DNA of 64,000 nt from Chrysogorgia sp. JL179-B06 (taxonomy: Eukaryota; Cnidaria; Anthozoa; Scleralcyonacea; Chrysogorgiidae), in NCBI GenBank assembly GCA_035772405.1, contig JAYKKM010000174.1:265001-329000 (forward strand). The letters run 5' to 3'. This document shows positions 33,034 to 60,400 of this stretch, piece by piece; within the stretch, counting starts at the first letter, position 1; each line of letters starts with the position of its first letter. The notes under the pieces were generated by a model, which saw only the letters and a list, made by a program, of their open reading frames with translations, was not told the DNA's origin and made no database searches. The position numbers and the translations under genes were made by a program.

Positions 33034-36007
33034 TTTTTCGAAGCTATCCTCGCTTATTTTAATTCGTCACTTCTTGGTATACTCTCACTAGTCACGGCAC
33101 ATGGCAAAGCAACATGTCGCGTTAAGCTCATCGCATGCTATCGCTGATATTTTCGCTTTTGGCCATGAAATGATCGACAGTTGTCCGCCACGTTTGTTTG
33201 GCTTTGTCTGTTGTTTTTCAACAGAACTTCTTCCTTGTGACGTCAAACAGGCTGATAGGGGAATTCACCAATCACAGTCGACAATTACAGACTCATTCGC
33301 ATCCGTCAAAGGGTTGACATTAGTTTCCATCCATGAAATTGACGGTCACGTTCTTTTATCAATCTTTTATCCCTTCCGTCATTAGCGAAAGCTACATAGG
33401 GAGGTATTTATATTAAGTATTAACAACAAATGTCCGATACCAAACATTACCGTAACCAAAATGATCATCCTCGCTACAAAACTAATCATAAAAAGCACTA
33501 ATTCTAACCCTAAAAAGAAGAAAAATGAAGGCAAAATGACGTGACATCAGTTTGATAGATGTAAACTATTATTCACCGACAAAGGACAGCATGGAGTAAA
33601 TTCATAACAAAAATGTTCATCCGGTTATTATTATCGATGCCAAAAATGTATTCCACATCGCGTTTGCAATATTGTTTACAGTACCACTGAGCCAGTGGCT
33701 AAAAAACCGGCTAGTTGTAGTCAAAAAGCTAAACAAAATTGAGATAAGTCGAGTTGTAAAACAGGCTTGGTTTCGACACATGCAGGGAGGTACCAAGGGG
33801 CCTCGGAGATTTCCTTTTAATTTTTGACTTATGCAAAACAAATTCTAGAAATATCATATATTATTTACATGAATTGGCTACATTCCAATCATATTTTTAA
33901 AAGTGCAACTATGATTCATGACAAACTGGCTAATTCAATAAGATACGAAGTTACGAACTTAAAGCTCGCATTACATATATATTGTTCATGATTGTCACGT
34001 TAATAGTTAGTCTAATATATAAGTGTCAAAAACGAAATTACATTGATAACATTATTATTAAATAGGTCCAATACTCTACACTCTAATGAGTGTCACTGTC
34101 TAATGCACCGATTTGTGGTCACTGTAGCACTATTAAATGATTTTGTAACCCACGGTGATGAAGTACTTCATCAATAGACAATAATACTTGTCCATTGAAT
34201 AGAGTATCTAGGTTGCCTAACACCAGACACCTATCTACTTTTCGCCAGATTCAGAGGCCTCAGAGTAGGGTAAATTATATATATATATTGGTTCTATCCT
34301 AGAACTGTAGTTACATGGAACCACATTGCATTTAATGAGTGCACTCCCACACAAGTCAAGTTGCACGCAAAAATTAAACAGTTTGAAAGCACTCTGAGCA
34401 ATATGGAACACTTTAGCCGACGAACTAAATCTATGTATGCAAACGCTTAATTTATTCAGATCAACCATGCTCAGATACTACTTTAAATCCCTGGCAAACA
34501 CCTAATCACTGTGATAATCCTAGATCTTTTAAAACTATCTGCTTGAAGTGTAATTCGTCTCGTAGCATTACCCGTACCATCACTTGTTGTTCTTAATATT
34601 AGACTAATCAAATGGGGCGGCGGCAATGGTGTGTTTCTGCACTTGGCTTGGTTATCTCGATGATGAAATATTGATCATAAATAATCTTGGCGTGGTGTAG
34701 AAATGGAGTATTGCGGCCCTCCTGAGCTACAGTTGTTGTGTATTATTATTAAATTAACAGTAATTATTTATTATTATTATTTCTAAATATACTTTTAAAT
34801 TCTGGGTCCGCAGTAATTGGCTATGCTGTTGCGGTCACCCTGCCATTGTTTTATTATTATATAATGTAATCTATGTTAGGTTTTTTTTGGTGTTTTTTTT
34901 TTGCACAATGGTGAAACTAATAAAAAAAAAAAAAATTAATTAATAAGCGGGCGAGGGGTTGTTGCGTACACGTATTTCTAGTAACCCACCCATTATACCC
35001 GTATTCCAAGTTTGAAAACACTCGCTATGCCTACAATTAAGTCACTCTGTCTCAGTCGGCCCAACTAAGTAAAGTATTGTATTTATTTTTTCTCTTTTTG
35101 TGACGTATCAATTAATTAGTTTTCTATTGATTAATATATATATGCATGTGATAATATATCTTTAGCTATATATCCAAAATCCTCCTGGTGTAGTGTAATA
35201 CTGATTTAGGCCAGTACTTCATTAACGTATTTAATAAAGAGGCTTGACGCTATATATCTGCGGAGGAGTGTAAAAAAATACTCAAGTATGAGTACTTACA
35301 TCTCTTTTTAATATATTATGTTCAATTCTTAGTGAGGCTTCATATTTATTCTTAAATTTCCCGGGGGAGCAATTCCCCTAGCCTCCTTTACAGAGGTTCG
35401 TAGAAATCAAATCGTTCTTCGGCGCTCGGCCTTCAGCCCCAAATAACCCAAAACATCTTCCTACACCTCTGTGCACGGTAAATTTTTAATTTCGTGAGTA
35501 TTTGGTGGTAATATTGTAGTTTGATCTCAAACAGAAACAATATTATAATTGGCCAGATAAGGTAAAGTTGTAAAAAAATATTACTAGCAGTGAGTTTGGA
35601 TCGCGTGTGCTCCAGATTTTTTTTTTTTCTATGCTCAAAATATTAAATCTAGCAAGCCTAGCGAGTAGCGGAAGAATCCATGGGCGTCAAGGCGCAAGGT
35701 TGGCATGGGGACATTGGTTTTTATGAGAAATGTGGCATAAAGAGAAAGTGTTGTTACTATTATTTTTATATTCGGCATTTGTGATTTGTTCCTGCGGAAG
35801 CGAAAAGAGCCTGGAAACGACATTGGTTTGTGTTGAGGCTCTGGGAACGAGATTGATGGTTATATAGAATTATATATATTATATCAACAATATATTACGC
35901 GTATCGTTTATATATATAAGAAGAATACTCATGAAAATAGTTGTTGTATGAAGAAGAAAAAAATATATTGATTATTTTGGGATTTTGGGGAAAAGAAAAA
36001 TTTAAGT
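33034..36007. other. Intergenic, mostly featureless
   Basis: No gene recognised. 34799-34852 is a short inverted piece of the dispersed repeat D found at 47540-47800 and 62112-62360. Frames of 60-94 codons here (for example 33101-33385) show no domain or splice context. Confidence 0.45.
35996..36000 (-). terminator. RNA polymerase III terminator of tRNA-Lys
   Basis: A run of five Ts on the minus strand, eight bases beyond the tRNA 3' end. Confidence 0.8.
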
Positions 36008-36080
36008 AGCCCGATAGGGGACTCGAACCCCTGGCCCTCAGATTAAAAGTCTGATGCTCTACCAACTGAGCTAACCGGGC
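36008..36080 (-). tRNA. trnK-UUU: tRNA-Lys (anticodon UUU)
   Basis: The minus strand starts GCCCGGTTAGCTCAGTTGG and folds as a full cloverleaf. The 7-bp acceptor stem is GCCCGGT/ATCGGGC with one G-U. The D arm is GCTC..GAGC. The anticodon arm is CAGACTTTTAATCTG with U33 and anticodon TTT. The T arm is GGGG-TTCGAGT-CCCC. A and B boxes are intact. Five Ts on the transcript strand (plus-strand A-run 35996-36000) follow the 3' end, a pol III terminator. It is divergent from the AIRIM gene; the ATG is 98 bp away. Confidence 0.97.
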
Positions 36081-36177
36081 TCCTTAAATATCGTAGTAAA
36101 ATAATCAGTATATAAACACAACATCGCATTACGATAGTATTTGAATGATATATTATATTTCATCCATGGAAGTATAA

Positions 36178-38918
36178 ATGGAAGAATTGGAAGGAATTGA
36201 TGGTTGCCTTTTGAAAAAGCTTCGCAAAAGCTATCAAGCAATTGAAAAGCTTCAAGTGGAATGGCAGAAAACGCAAGACAGCTCATTTGTTGTCGTTGAA
36301 TCTTTGCTAAATCTTAGCGAGCAATTGCAATGTTGTGAGGAAGGAGCTTTTGAGAGAGAACTGCGAAATGATTTTCCTGACCTGAAGAAACGTTTAGCGT
36401 ATAAAATTACAAAGGCCATGGAAGGAAGAATGAGGAAACTTTACCAGTTTTTGTACGTGAAAATTCACGCTTTGTCAAGCAGTATTTGTTGTTGTATAAT
36501 CTGTTGTAATGTAGATAGAGTGCGGAATTTCGTTTATAAACGTATTTATGCATTGAAAACATTAGTACCACTTGCTCGTCTTAACAGATATACTTTTAAA
36601 GACATCAAAGAAGAACTACAAAGTGTGAGAAATTCAACATTTATGGTGTATCATGAGCGTATGGGTGAGTAAAGACACCGCACAACTAGAGATATAAAGA
36701 GCCACAACCCCCCTGGATTTCTGAGAGAAACCTTGTCCCCCCTGATTGCTTAAGTAGTATAGAGGCATCTTACCCTAGGCCCCAGGCCTCTTCTTATTCG
36801 TACCCCCCAGTCTCTTTTACCAAGTTTCCCTTCCAAAATATATTTAATCCTAAACTTAATCCTAATTCTTCCACTCAACTACCATCAATAACAACCTTTT
36901 AATTATGTCCCAAGAGTGATCAACATCTAACTTCTCCTAATAATATCAATGGTTAACCAAGTATACAGGTAATGAGAATAAAGGAAATGATCACCAAATG
37001 TGAACTCTGTTTTAAACAACTTCTCCCAACTAGTACTATAAAAAATACTTGGAGACCAATAAGGAGAATTTGTATTTTGATAATAGGAGTAAAGGGTACT
37101 CTCCCAACTATTACCCCAACCTCATACCCATGGTCTGTCTCCACTCCTGGGGGAGCGGCTGGCGATGGGAGCAGTTTGGGGAGAGCATCGGGCGGGGGGA
37201 GCGGAGGTAAGACCCTGGGTACTCTCCCAACTGTTGTCCCAACAGTAAGACTATCAGTTTCTATTTAGAAAATCTTGATATCGAAACCCTAACAAGAGGC
37301 AGTCCAACATGTCCTCCTGTTGCAACTCAACTGGAATGGATGACAGATTTATCTAGGTGGTACAACAATTTGTATCCTTCACAAATTTTGAAATGATATA
37401 TATATAACTGTAATATATATATAATTTAATAATTACATAATATGAGCTTTAGAGGGTGAAGCCCAAGTTGACTAATACCTCAGAAATTGAGTTGGCTCAT
37501 AATTTATTTGTTTTATCAAAAACATACTTATGCTTCTTATTCCTTCAAAATGATTTTGATATTGAGCACTGTGAAGTTGATATGGGTGTCTGTTAGCACT
37601 AATACAATGCTTACCACCCTTGTGGCAGTTTGAGCACTCTGGTCCCATATCACCTGATGCTCTCTGGATGCACGAGTCCCTGTACTGTCCCGCCAGATGC
37701 AGTTGTCACCGACGATTGTAGTTCTATAAGTACGGGTCACTCTTACATTCAGATTGTTCCATAACTGCACTGATGAGAGTACAGCAAAAGATGTGTCTGC
37801 AGATTGAACTGTAATAATGTATATGTACCTATATATGATTTTTAACACTGTAAAGATACGAGCAGAAAAAGGACTTGCTGGATAACATACGCTACAGTGA
37901 CAAGATATATTTCCTATCTTTCCTCAAAAAGTGGAAAGATGAAACTTCTCTTTACAGAGTAAAAGGTTGGTGGTATATATTTAAAGAATTAAGAAGAATA
38001 TTTCTAGAAAAAAATGCAATAGAAAAAGCAAGAGAATTAAAAGAAAAAGTTATTGATATAGGAATAAAATTAAAGATCAGAAAAAAGAAATAAAGTATTT
38101 ACCAAAAACAGAAGAAAAATAAAAATATAAAAATATAAAAATAACATTGTAAATCGTATTTTTTTATGTAATAAAAATGTTGTGTTGTGTGAAAAATAGT
38201 TGTTGTAGATCAATATGGATGTTATTGAAGAAGAGCTTAATCAAAACAATATCAAGATAGAAAATAATTTGTTGAAACAGAGGAAAGATGCTATTTATTC
38301 CATTCTGTGCAATGACTGTGATCAGGAGGTACCATCAGAGACGTTGTCTGGAGGCTTGTCATATCAATAGCGCCCACGCCCCATTGAATCGCGATGACGG
38401 TGGTTTATTACCAGAAGCTTATTTGCATCTTGTTAATAGATAACGTCATCATCGGTTCTATGAGGGTATAAATAGGGATCCTAACTTTACAACGATCACC
38501 CTGATGAAGACACTAGATTGGAGTGTCGAAACGTTGGGTCATATAGACAGTAACTTTTAAAGTTACATTCAAAAACTTTTTAAAACCAAAGTAGCGTCAA
38601 ACTATGTCTGAATAATGTTTTTCTTAATACACACTGCATATTAAGTAAAATATAAAAATTCCTCCAATTTGTCAGTTACCAAATGCTGGTGAGCTGTTTG
38701 ATTGCATGCTCTTGTACATTAATAAAGTATAAAGGAAGCAGTCTACTGTCTGCTCATCTGCTCAGTGCATCAGTTCATGATCTTAGAACATGTTTGTTTT
38801 CACTTATATGTTATAGGTATTATGGAACAAGTGTCTGTGTTTTTAGGTTCTAGCCCTATTTGATGTAACAGTGGCATCTCTGAAAGTTGTCTATGGTATT
38901 ATCCTGTTTTGCATGTGA
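36178..38918 (+). CDS. AIRIM: AIRIM (C1orf109) ribosome-maturation factor; 3' end uncertain
   Basis: Homologue of the AFG2-interacting ribosome maturation factor, which in humans works with SPATA5/SPATA5L1 and CINP in late pre-60S maturation. Firm exons: 36178-36452, 36588-36664, 37269-37371, 37856-37958. Exon 1 has the hallmark spacing IEKLQVEWQ..SLLNLSEQLQ..FPDLKKRL. Exon 2 is YTFKDIKEELQSV. Exon 3 ends QLEWMTDLSRWYNN. Exon 4 is LYEQKKDLLDNIRYSD..FLKKWKDE. Removing the in-frame intron in exon 1-2 gives exactly human-like spacing. Tentative exons 38209-38328 and 38847-38918 keep phase 0 at consensus splice sites, end VLALFDVTVASL..stop, and make 249 aa against 203 in human. Alternatively, exon 4 reads on to a stop at 38093 next to an AATAAA. 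A hammerhead repeat sits between the last two tentative exons. Confidence 0.75.
38340..38620 (+). mobile_element. Hammerhead-bearing (Penelope-like) repeat, single copy
   Basis: Shares ATTGAATCGCGATGA, GGTTTATTACCAGAAGCTTA, TATGAGGGTATAAATAGG and the hammerhead block with the arms at 51330-51575 and 59875-60050. It lies within the AIRIM 3' region. No RT coding sequence. Confidence 0.75.
38501..38539 (+). ncRNA. Hammerhead ribozyme-like motif
   Basis: CTGATGA (38501-38507), then a perfect 6-bp stem II GACACT/AGTGTC around loop AGATTGG, then GAAAC, then GTTGGGTC, where AC/GT can form a minimal stem III and GTC is the cleavage triplet. All invariant core bases are present. The stem I strands are not clearly complementary, so activity is uncertain. 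Confidence 0.75.
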
Positions 38919-39564
38919 TTTTCCAAAGGTATGGTTACCTTGGTTATAAAGGAATCTTCACTTGTTGAACCATTGTGATTTTTCATGTGTCCTGGCTACC
39001 ATAAATGTTTTTGAGGGCCACAAGGTTGTTGGTTTTCTCCAAAAGTTGTTATGTATTGATGCTGGGATTGATGTTGTTGGACTTTTTGGGATTGATTGCT
39101 GATATATAAACTTCAGAGTTGATGCTCCCAACCATGAGATTGAATCACAAAACTGTAGGATGTAGTACATTTAATATCTTGTGTTTTGCCAGTGATTGGA
39201 ACCATCTTTGATTTGTTAACTTCCCTATCTTCAAAGGCAAATTATTCCTCATTTTACTCTCCTAGGGAAGCACATCTCTTGAATAACAGCTACGTTTTTC
39301 ACAATACAATGTGGCTTGCATAACGCCGAACCTTGACATTCTTGGAATGACATTAACATTGTCAATTATTTATCCAATTGCAATACCCCATTACTATAAC
39401 TCTCCAAACTGGCTTTTCGTACTTTTCCCTTACGATTTTAACAACTCAGGAGCGTTCTGGCCAGTATTGTTAAATGGTTTTAGGTTCCTTTCATTGCCTT
39501 CGCTGTCATTCCAATTTTGCTCTCTTTGCAGCCAGTTCTCGTGCCTGTAAAAATCAATAAGTAA

Positions 39565-39570
39565 TTTATT
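39565..39570 (-). terminator. Candidate polyadenylation signal of DHX35
   Basis: AATAAA on the minus strand, about 145 nt past the DHX35 stop codon. Confidence 0.6.
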
Positions 39571-39714
39571 TAAAAAACGCAACACAAACGTCTGTTGGTG
39601 TATGTAAATGAAATGTTTCATAAAGCAATCATTTCAAATGCTGTGTCTCTTCTTTTTAAGCCTATCTCAATGGTATGCAATTGGCACATCATCTTGATGA
39701 AGACTTGAAAAGAC

Positions 39715-56162
<16,448 letters not shown>

Positions 56163-57470
56163 CTTGGAAATTTGAATTTCGCGTGTAACACGCGTGTGAA
56201 ATTTCAAAAAATTCTCCATTTTGGCGGCCATCTTGATTTGAAATATTTTCAAAGTAATTCAAATATTAATTTATTTATGATTGCATAGGATTGCAAGAGT
56301 GAAAAAAGTGTCTTTAAATTTAGTATTTATGTTACCATTATAAATATAGAGTTGACAGTCTTCAAAAACCAAATTTATTGCTAATTTATTGCATATTCCT
56401 TATCATATTAGCAAATCTTATAAAGTCCGCCGAGCGTGTGAAAAGCCGTTTAAAAATATTTCAAATAGGGGTACCCCCCTCAGACAAAACTTGGTATATA
56501 AAGAGCTATAACGATTGTTTCCCTTGCGTGCAGTTTGTTACACTATTTTTATATTTATCATAATATCGCCGTATTAATTTGGGGACTATTAAAATGTTGA
56601 ATGTTTGTTGAAATTTTTGTGAAATTGGTTATTAAAATACTCACAATTTTAGATTAGTTTCCTTTACATGAATCGAGATTTAAGTTGTGTGCAACAAAGT
56701 AAGTATTACCAACTATTAAAATATATTTTTATATTTATAATAATATAAATATATTAAAATATATTTTTATATTTATTTTGTCATAGTTGTCACAAATTGT
56801 CATTTTCAAAAGTTATCACCGTTTTGAGTGAGAAAAACACTTTTTCGAGAAAAAGTGTTTTTCTCCCAAATTTGACGCAAAAAGTGAAACCCCCCATAAA
56901 ACAAGTTCAACATTGTATAGCCCCCCCCTAATATTATCCAGTGAGCTCTATATATATATATTTATTATTTATTTATTTAAAATAATTCGTGATCGCTGAT
57001 TGGCTAACAGCCAACCAAATATGGAGTTGTGACATCAATGGTGCAATATGACAAAAGATTATTGCACGATTGACGTCACCTGGTGCAATATGAAAAACTA
57101 ATATTGCACACTATCACGTTTTTCCAACGATGCAGTTTTCACAGTTGTTTAAATAAATAATAAAACAATCATTGAATTTGGTTTTCGCATGATATGAAGA
57201 ATTATCAAGGCCTCAGTTTGTGTTATCCGCCTCAGCCTTCGATAACACAAACTTTGGCCTTGATAATTCTTCATATCATGCTCAACTTCATTCAATAATT
57301 GATAAATATATAGAGCCTGGTCGAGCTATCCCATAGTTCCATACTAGCGTAGTTAACATAAACCGACTTCTGCGCGGTAAACTTAAAACTTGAAGTTTGT
57401 TTATCGAAGTTATCGAAGCTTGATCGTTTTTCAACAAATTAAAGTATTTTAAACCCACACAGATAACTAA
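56163..57470. repeat. Region between divergent DHX35 and borealin starts
   Basis: Contains a perfect 17-bp-arm hairpin at 56830-56865 (GAGAAAAACACTTTTTC and complement). Inverted GTGCAATAT motifs lie at 57030-57110. A strong inverted repeat at 57166-57301 (GCATGATATGAAGAATTATC and complement, ~50-bp arms) also occurs. No gene seen. Promoters of both genes should lie here but no core element stands out. Confidence 0.7.
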
Positions 57471-60400
57471 ATGGCACCGAGAAGAAAGCGTACGACAGGA
57501 AGAAAGGGTCGTAGCACGAGAACAAAACCGAAACTACCCGAAGGCGAATTGGATAGCTCAATGACTGTCGAGGAGAGAGAGAGCAGACTCGCTGATTATA
57601 TTAACGATTACCAAATCCAAGGTAAAATCATGATGTTATATTTTAGTCTTTATTACGTTAAGTACAACAAGCGATGGTAAACTTGAATCACGTTTCTTTG
57701 CTGTTTGTAACTTGACTGCTTCGTTTCAGCTCTCAAGAATGGCAGAATGATCAGATGATCTGATCACAAGTTGGGAGAAAAACGTTTGACGATGGCATTA
57801 ATATTCAATAAGTTTGCAACATACTCGACTATAAAGCGGGTGTTTATATGGACGAGGGCTAGCCCTCTTTACCGACATGAATTTCAGACGCTTTCTCGAT
57901 ATATGAACAAACCGAAATTCAAATAATCCTAACCCAAATCCTAACCCTAAAACTGACTTGGGTTGATGTTATAATAATTTTACATTTCGGTTGCTCATAT
58001 ATCGAGAAAGGGCCGAATTTCATCCCTTGTTTACATGAGAATTTCTAGCCCTCCTAACCAAGCTGGCTCGCTGCCCAAGCTGGCTTGCTCAAATGGCTAC
58101 GGCTGCATTTATTTTCGCACAAAACCCAGAATCCCACTTTTGCGGACAAGTGTTCAATTTGTAACTTAAACACAAGCAAACAGGTCGTGCGAAATATAAA
58201 GTTGTCCAGAAAATACTGGTGAAAATAAACATTGTTGCTTATTTACCAGGCCTCCAGTGCATTTACAGTATATGAAAAATTTCCAGCCCTCCAAGGCGAG
58301 ATCTCGCCTAGGAGCACTGGCCCTCTTGTCATGTGAATGCAAAGACATTATTACAAGGAATTCTCCTCCATATAAACACCTGCTAATGCAGACTTGTTGG
58401 TGACAAGATGTGCAATTTTGGCTGTGTGCTTAAATTAATGTACAATATTACCATCTATAACTATGTCCTGCTTAATTATTGCTGTTTGGATTTGTGGAAG
58501 ATCATCAATCTTAAATGGTTGAAAAGGGTTGCAGAACCATGACATCAATGGTATATCTAATAAATATTACCTCAACTATAAATTGTCCAATCAAAGAGCT
58601 AGATTTGTACCATGTGACCAGTCAATTTAAACTCAAATTCCCCGCTGTGGCGGAGTATAATAGTGAATACCCCTCTGTGTAGGGGTATTCATCTCGAGGA
58701 TCACGCACGAAACCAAATACCATTTGTGAAAACCAAATAACACGCGCGTAAACCAAGACGTGCCTGTAAACAGTGATGGTGGAGCAACAAGACGTTTCTA
58801 GACATTTCAAGACAGCATTCAAGATTGTTTCGGTATAATATATCATTTATAGACCCTCCGCTCGGGGAATTCAACGAAATATTACCCCTCGGGATGATAT
58901 CGTCCAGTAATATTTCGTAAAATTCCCCTCGCTCCAGGCATAACAAAGGCCATAAATGCTTCAACAATACACCACTAGTGTCGCCCATAAATATACTTTA
59001 ATTCATAAAAAAAATAAAAATGGTAGTTATTCAATCAATTATTTTCAAAATTAATTTACTATATATTCTTTCTCTGTTTGATTTTAGTTGAGTCGAAATT
59101 AGAAAAAATGAGAAAGTGTGTGGCAACTGTCAAAAGTATAGTGACCAATATTTATAGAAGTGCTTTGATTCAGTTACCAAAGGTTATATATATTTATATA
59201 TATATATATTTAAACATTTTAAATTTATAGTAAACAAGCAATTTCAGAGCACATTGCATAACATCAGTACAGATAACTAAGTATAATGAATATAACTAAG
59301 ATAACTAGTAATATAACTAAGATAACTAGGATAACTAATATAACTGCAGTATAACTAATAACTAGGATACCCTAGAAAAGTTGATGTAGATGGCCCGTAG
59401 TGGGGAAGGTGGGGATAATCAGGACAATAAGGAAGACTATGTACCTCATTTGGTGACTGATACATGAAACGGTCATGGCTAGTTGGTACCCTCGCAGTTG
59501 AGTTCGCAGTTAGTTGAAGACTACGATTAAGGTTGCTTCGGTTAGGATTAGGATTAGATTGGGGATTTGGGTTTAGATATATGTTTACGTCACGATCCTC
59601 AACTGCGAGGGTACCATCTAGTAACGACCTACATGAAACACCAACTGACCTGGTAACTAATGATGCAAACTCTATAGAGCTTGCTTACATCAATCATGTT
59701 TTACTTTGATTAATATTGCAGAGTGTAAAACAAATGACAATGGGAGAGTTTATGCGTAAGTATTGCTTAAAATTACAACACTAAATGGTCAACAAATAAT
59801 TTCCCAACGTTTTGACACTCCAATCTAGTGTCTTCATCAGGGGTGCAATCATTGTAAAGTTAGGATCTTGTTAATAGATAACATCATCATCGGTTGTTCT
59901 ATGAGGGTATAAATAGTGATCCTAACTTTACAACGATCACCACTGGTGAAGACACTAGATTGGAGTGTCGAAACGTTGGGTCATGGACAGTAACTTTTAA
60001 AGTTACGTTCAAAAAACTTTTTAAAACCAGAGTAGCATCAAACTATGTCTGATAGTAAATGGTATTTTGTCTCATCCCAGAGCTAAACCAAGTAATGATT
60101 AAACATTGGTAATTTTGCTTTTCTCCAAAATGCATTCAAGGTCTCGGAGGAACGATTGACACTGCAATAAATGCTCAGGTATATATTTATTGAAATTGAA
60201 TTCAGACTAGCTTTTTTTCCTTTTTTTGTTTTCCTGTCCAAATCCTCTTCACTGCTATATAGTGTTTTAAACTTTTAATTTGTTTACTTGAAGTATTATT
60301 GCCAACTGATTGACCAGGGCCCGTCTTATCTGCTGACCTATTTCAACATCACAAACTGATCTTACAGTCGTTGCTGCCATCTTAGTTGATGAACCGTGTT

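Noticed and set aside
36453..36587. Continuous ORF through AIRIM exon 1 into exon 2
   Set aside because: The frame is open, but removing 36453-36587 (GT...AG) restores the conserved spacing of the family; the intervening Cys-rich stretch has no homologue.
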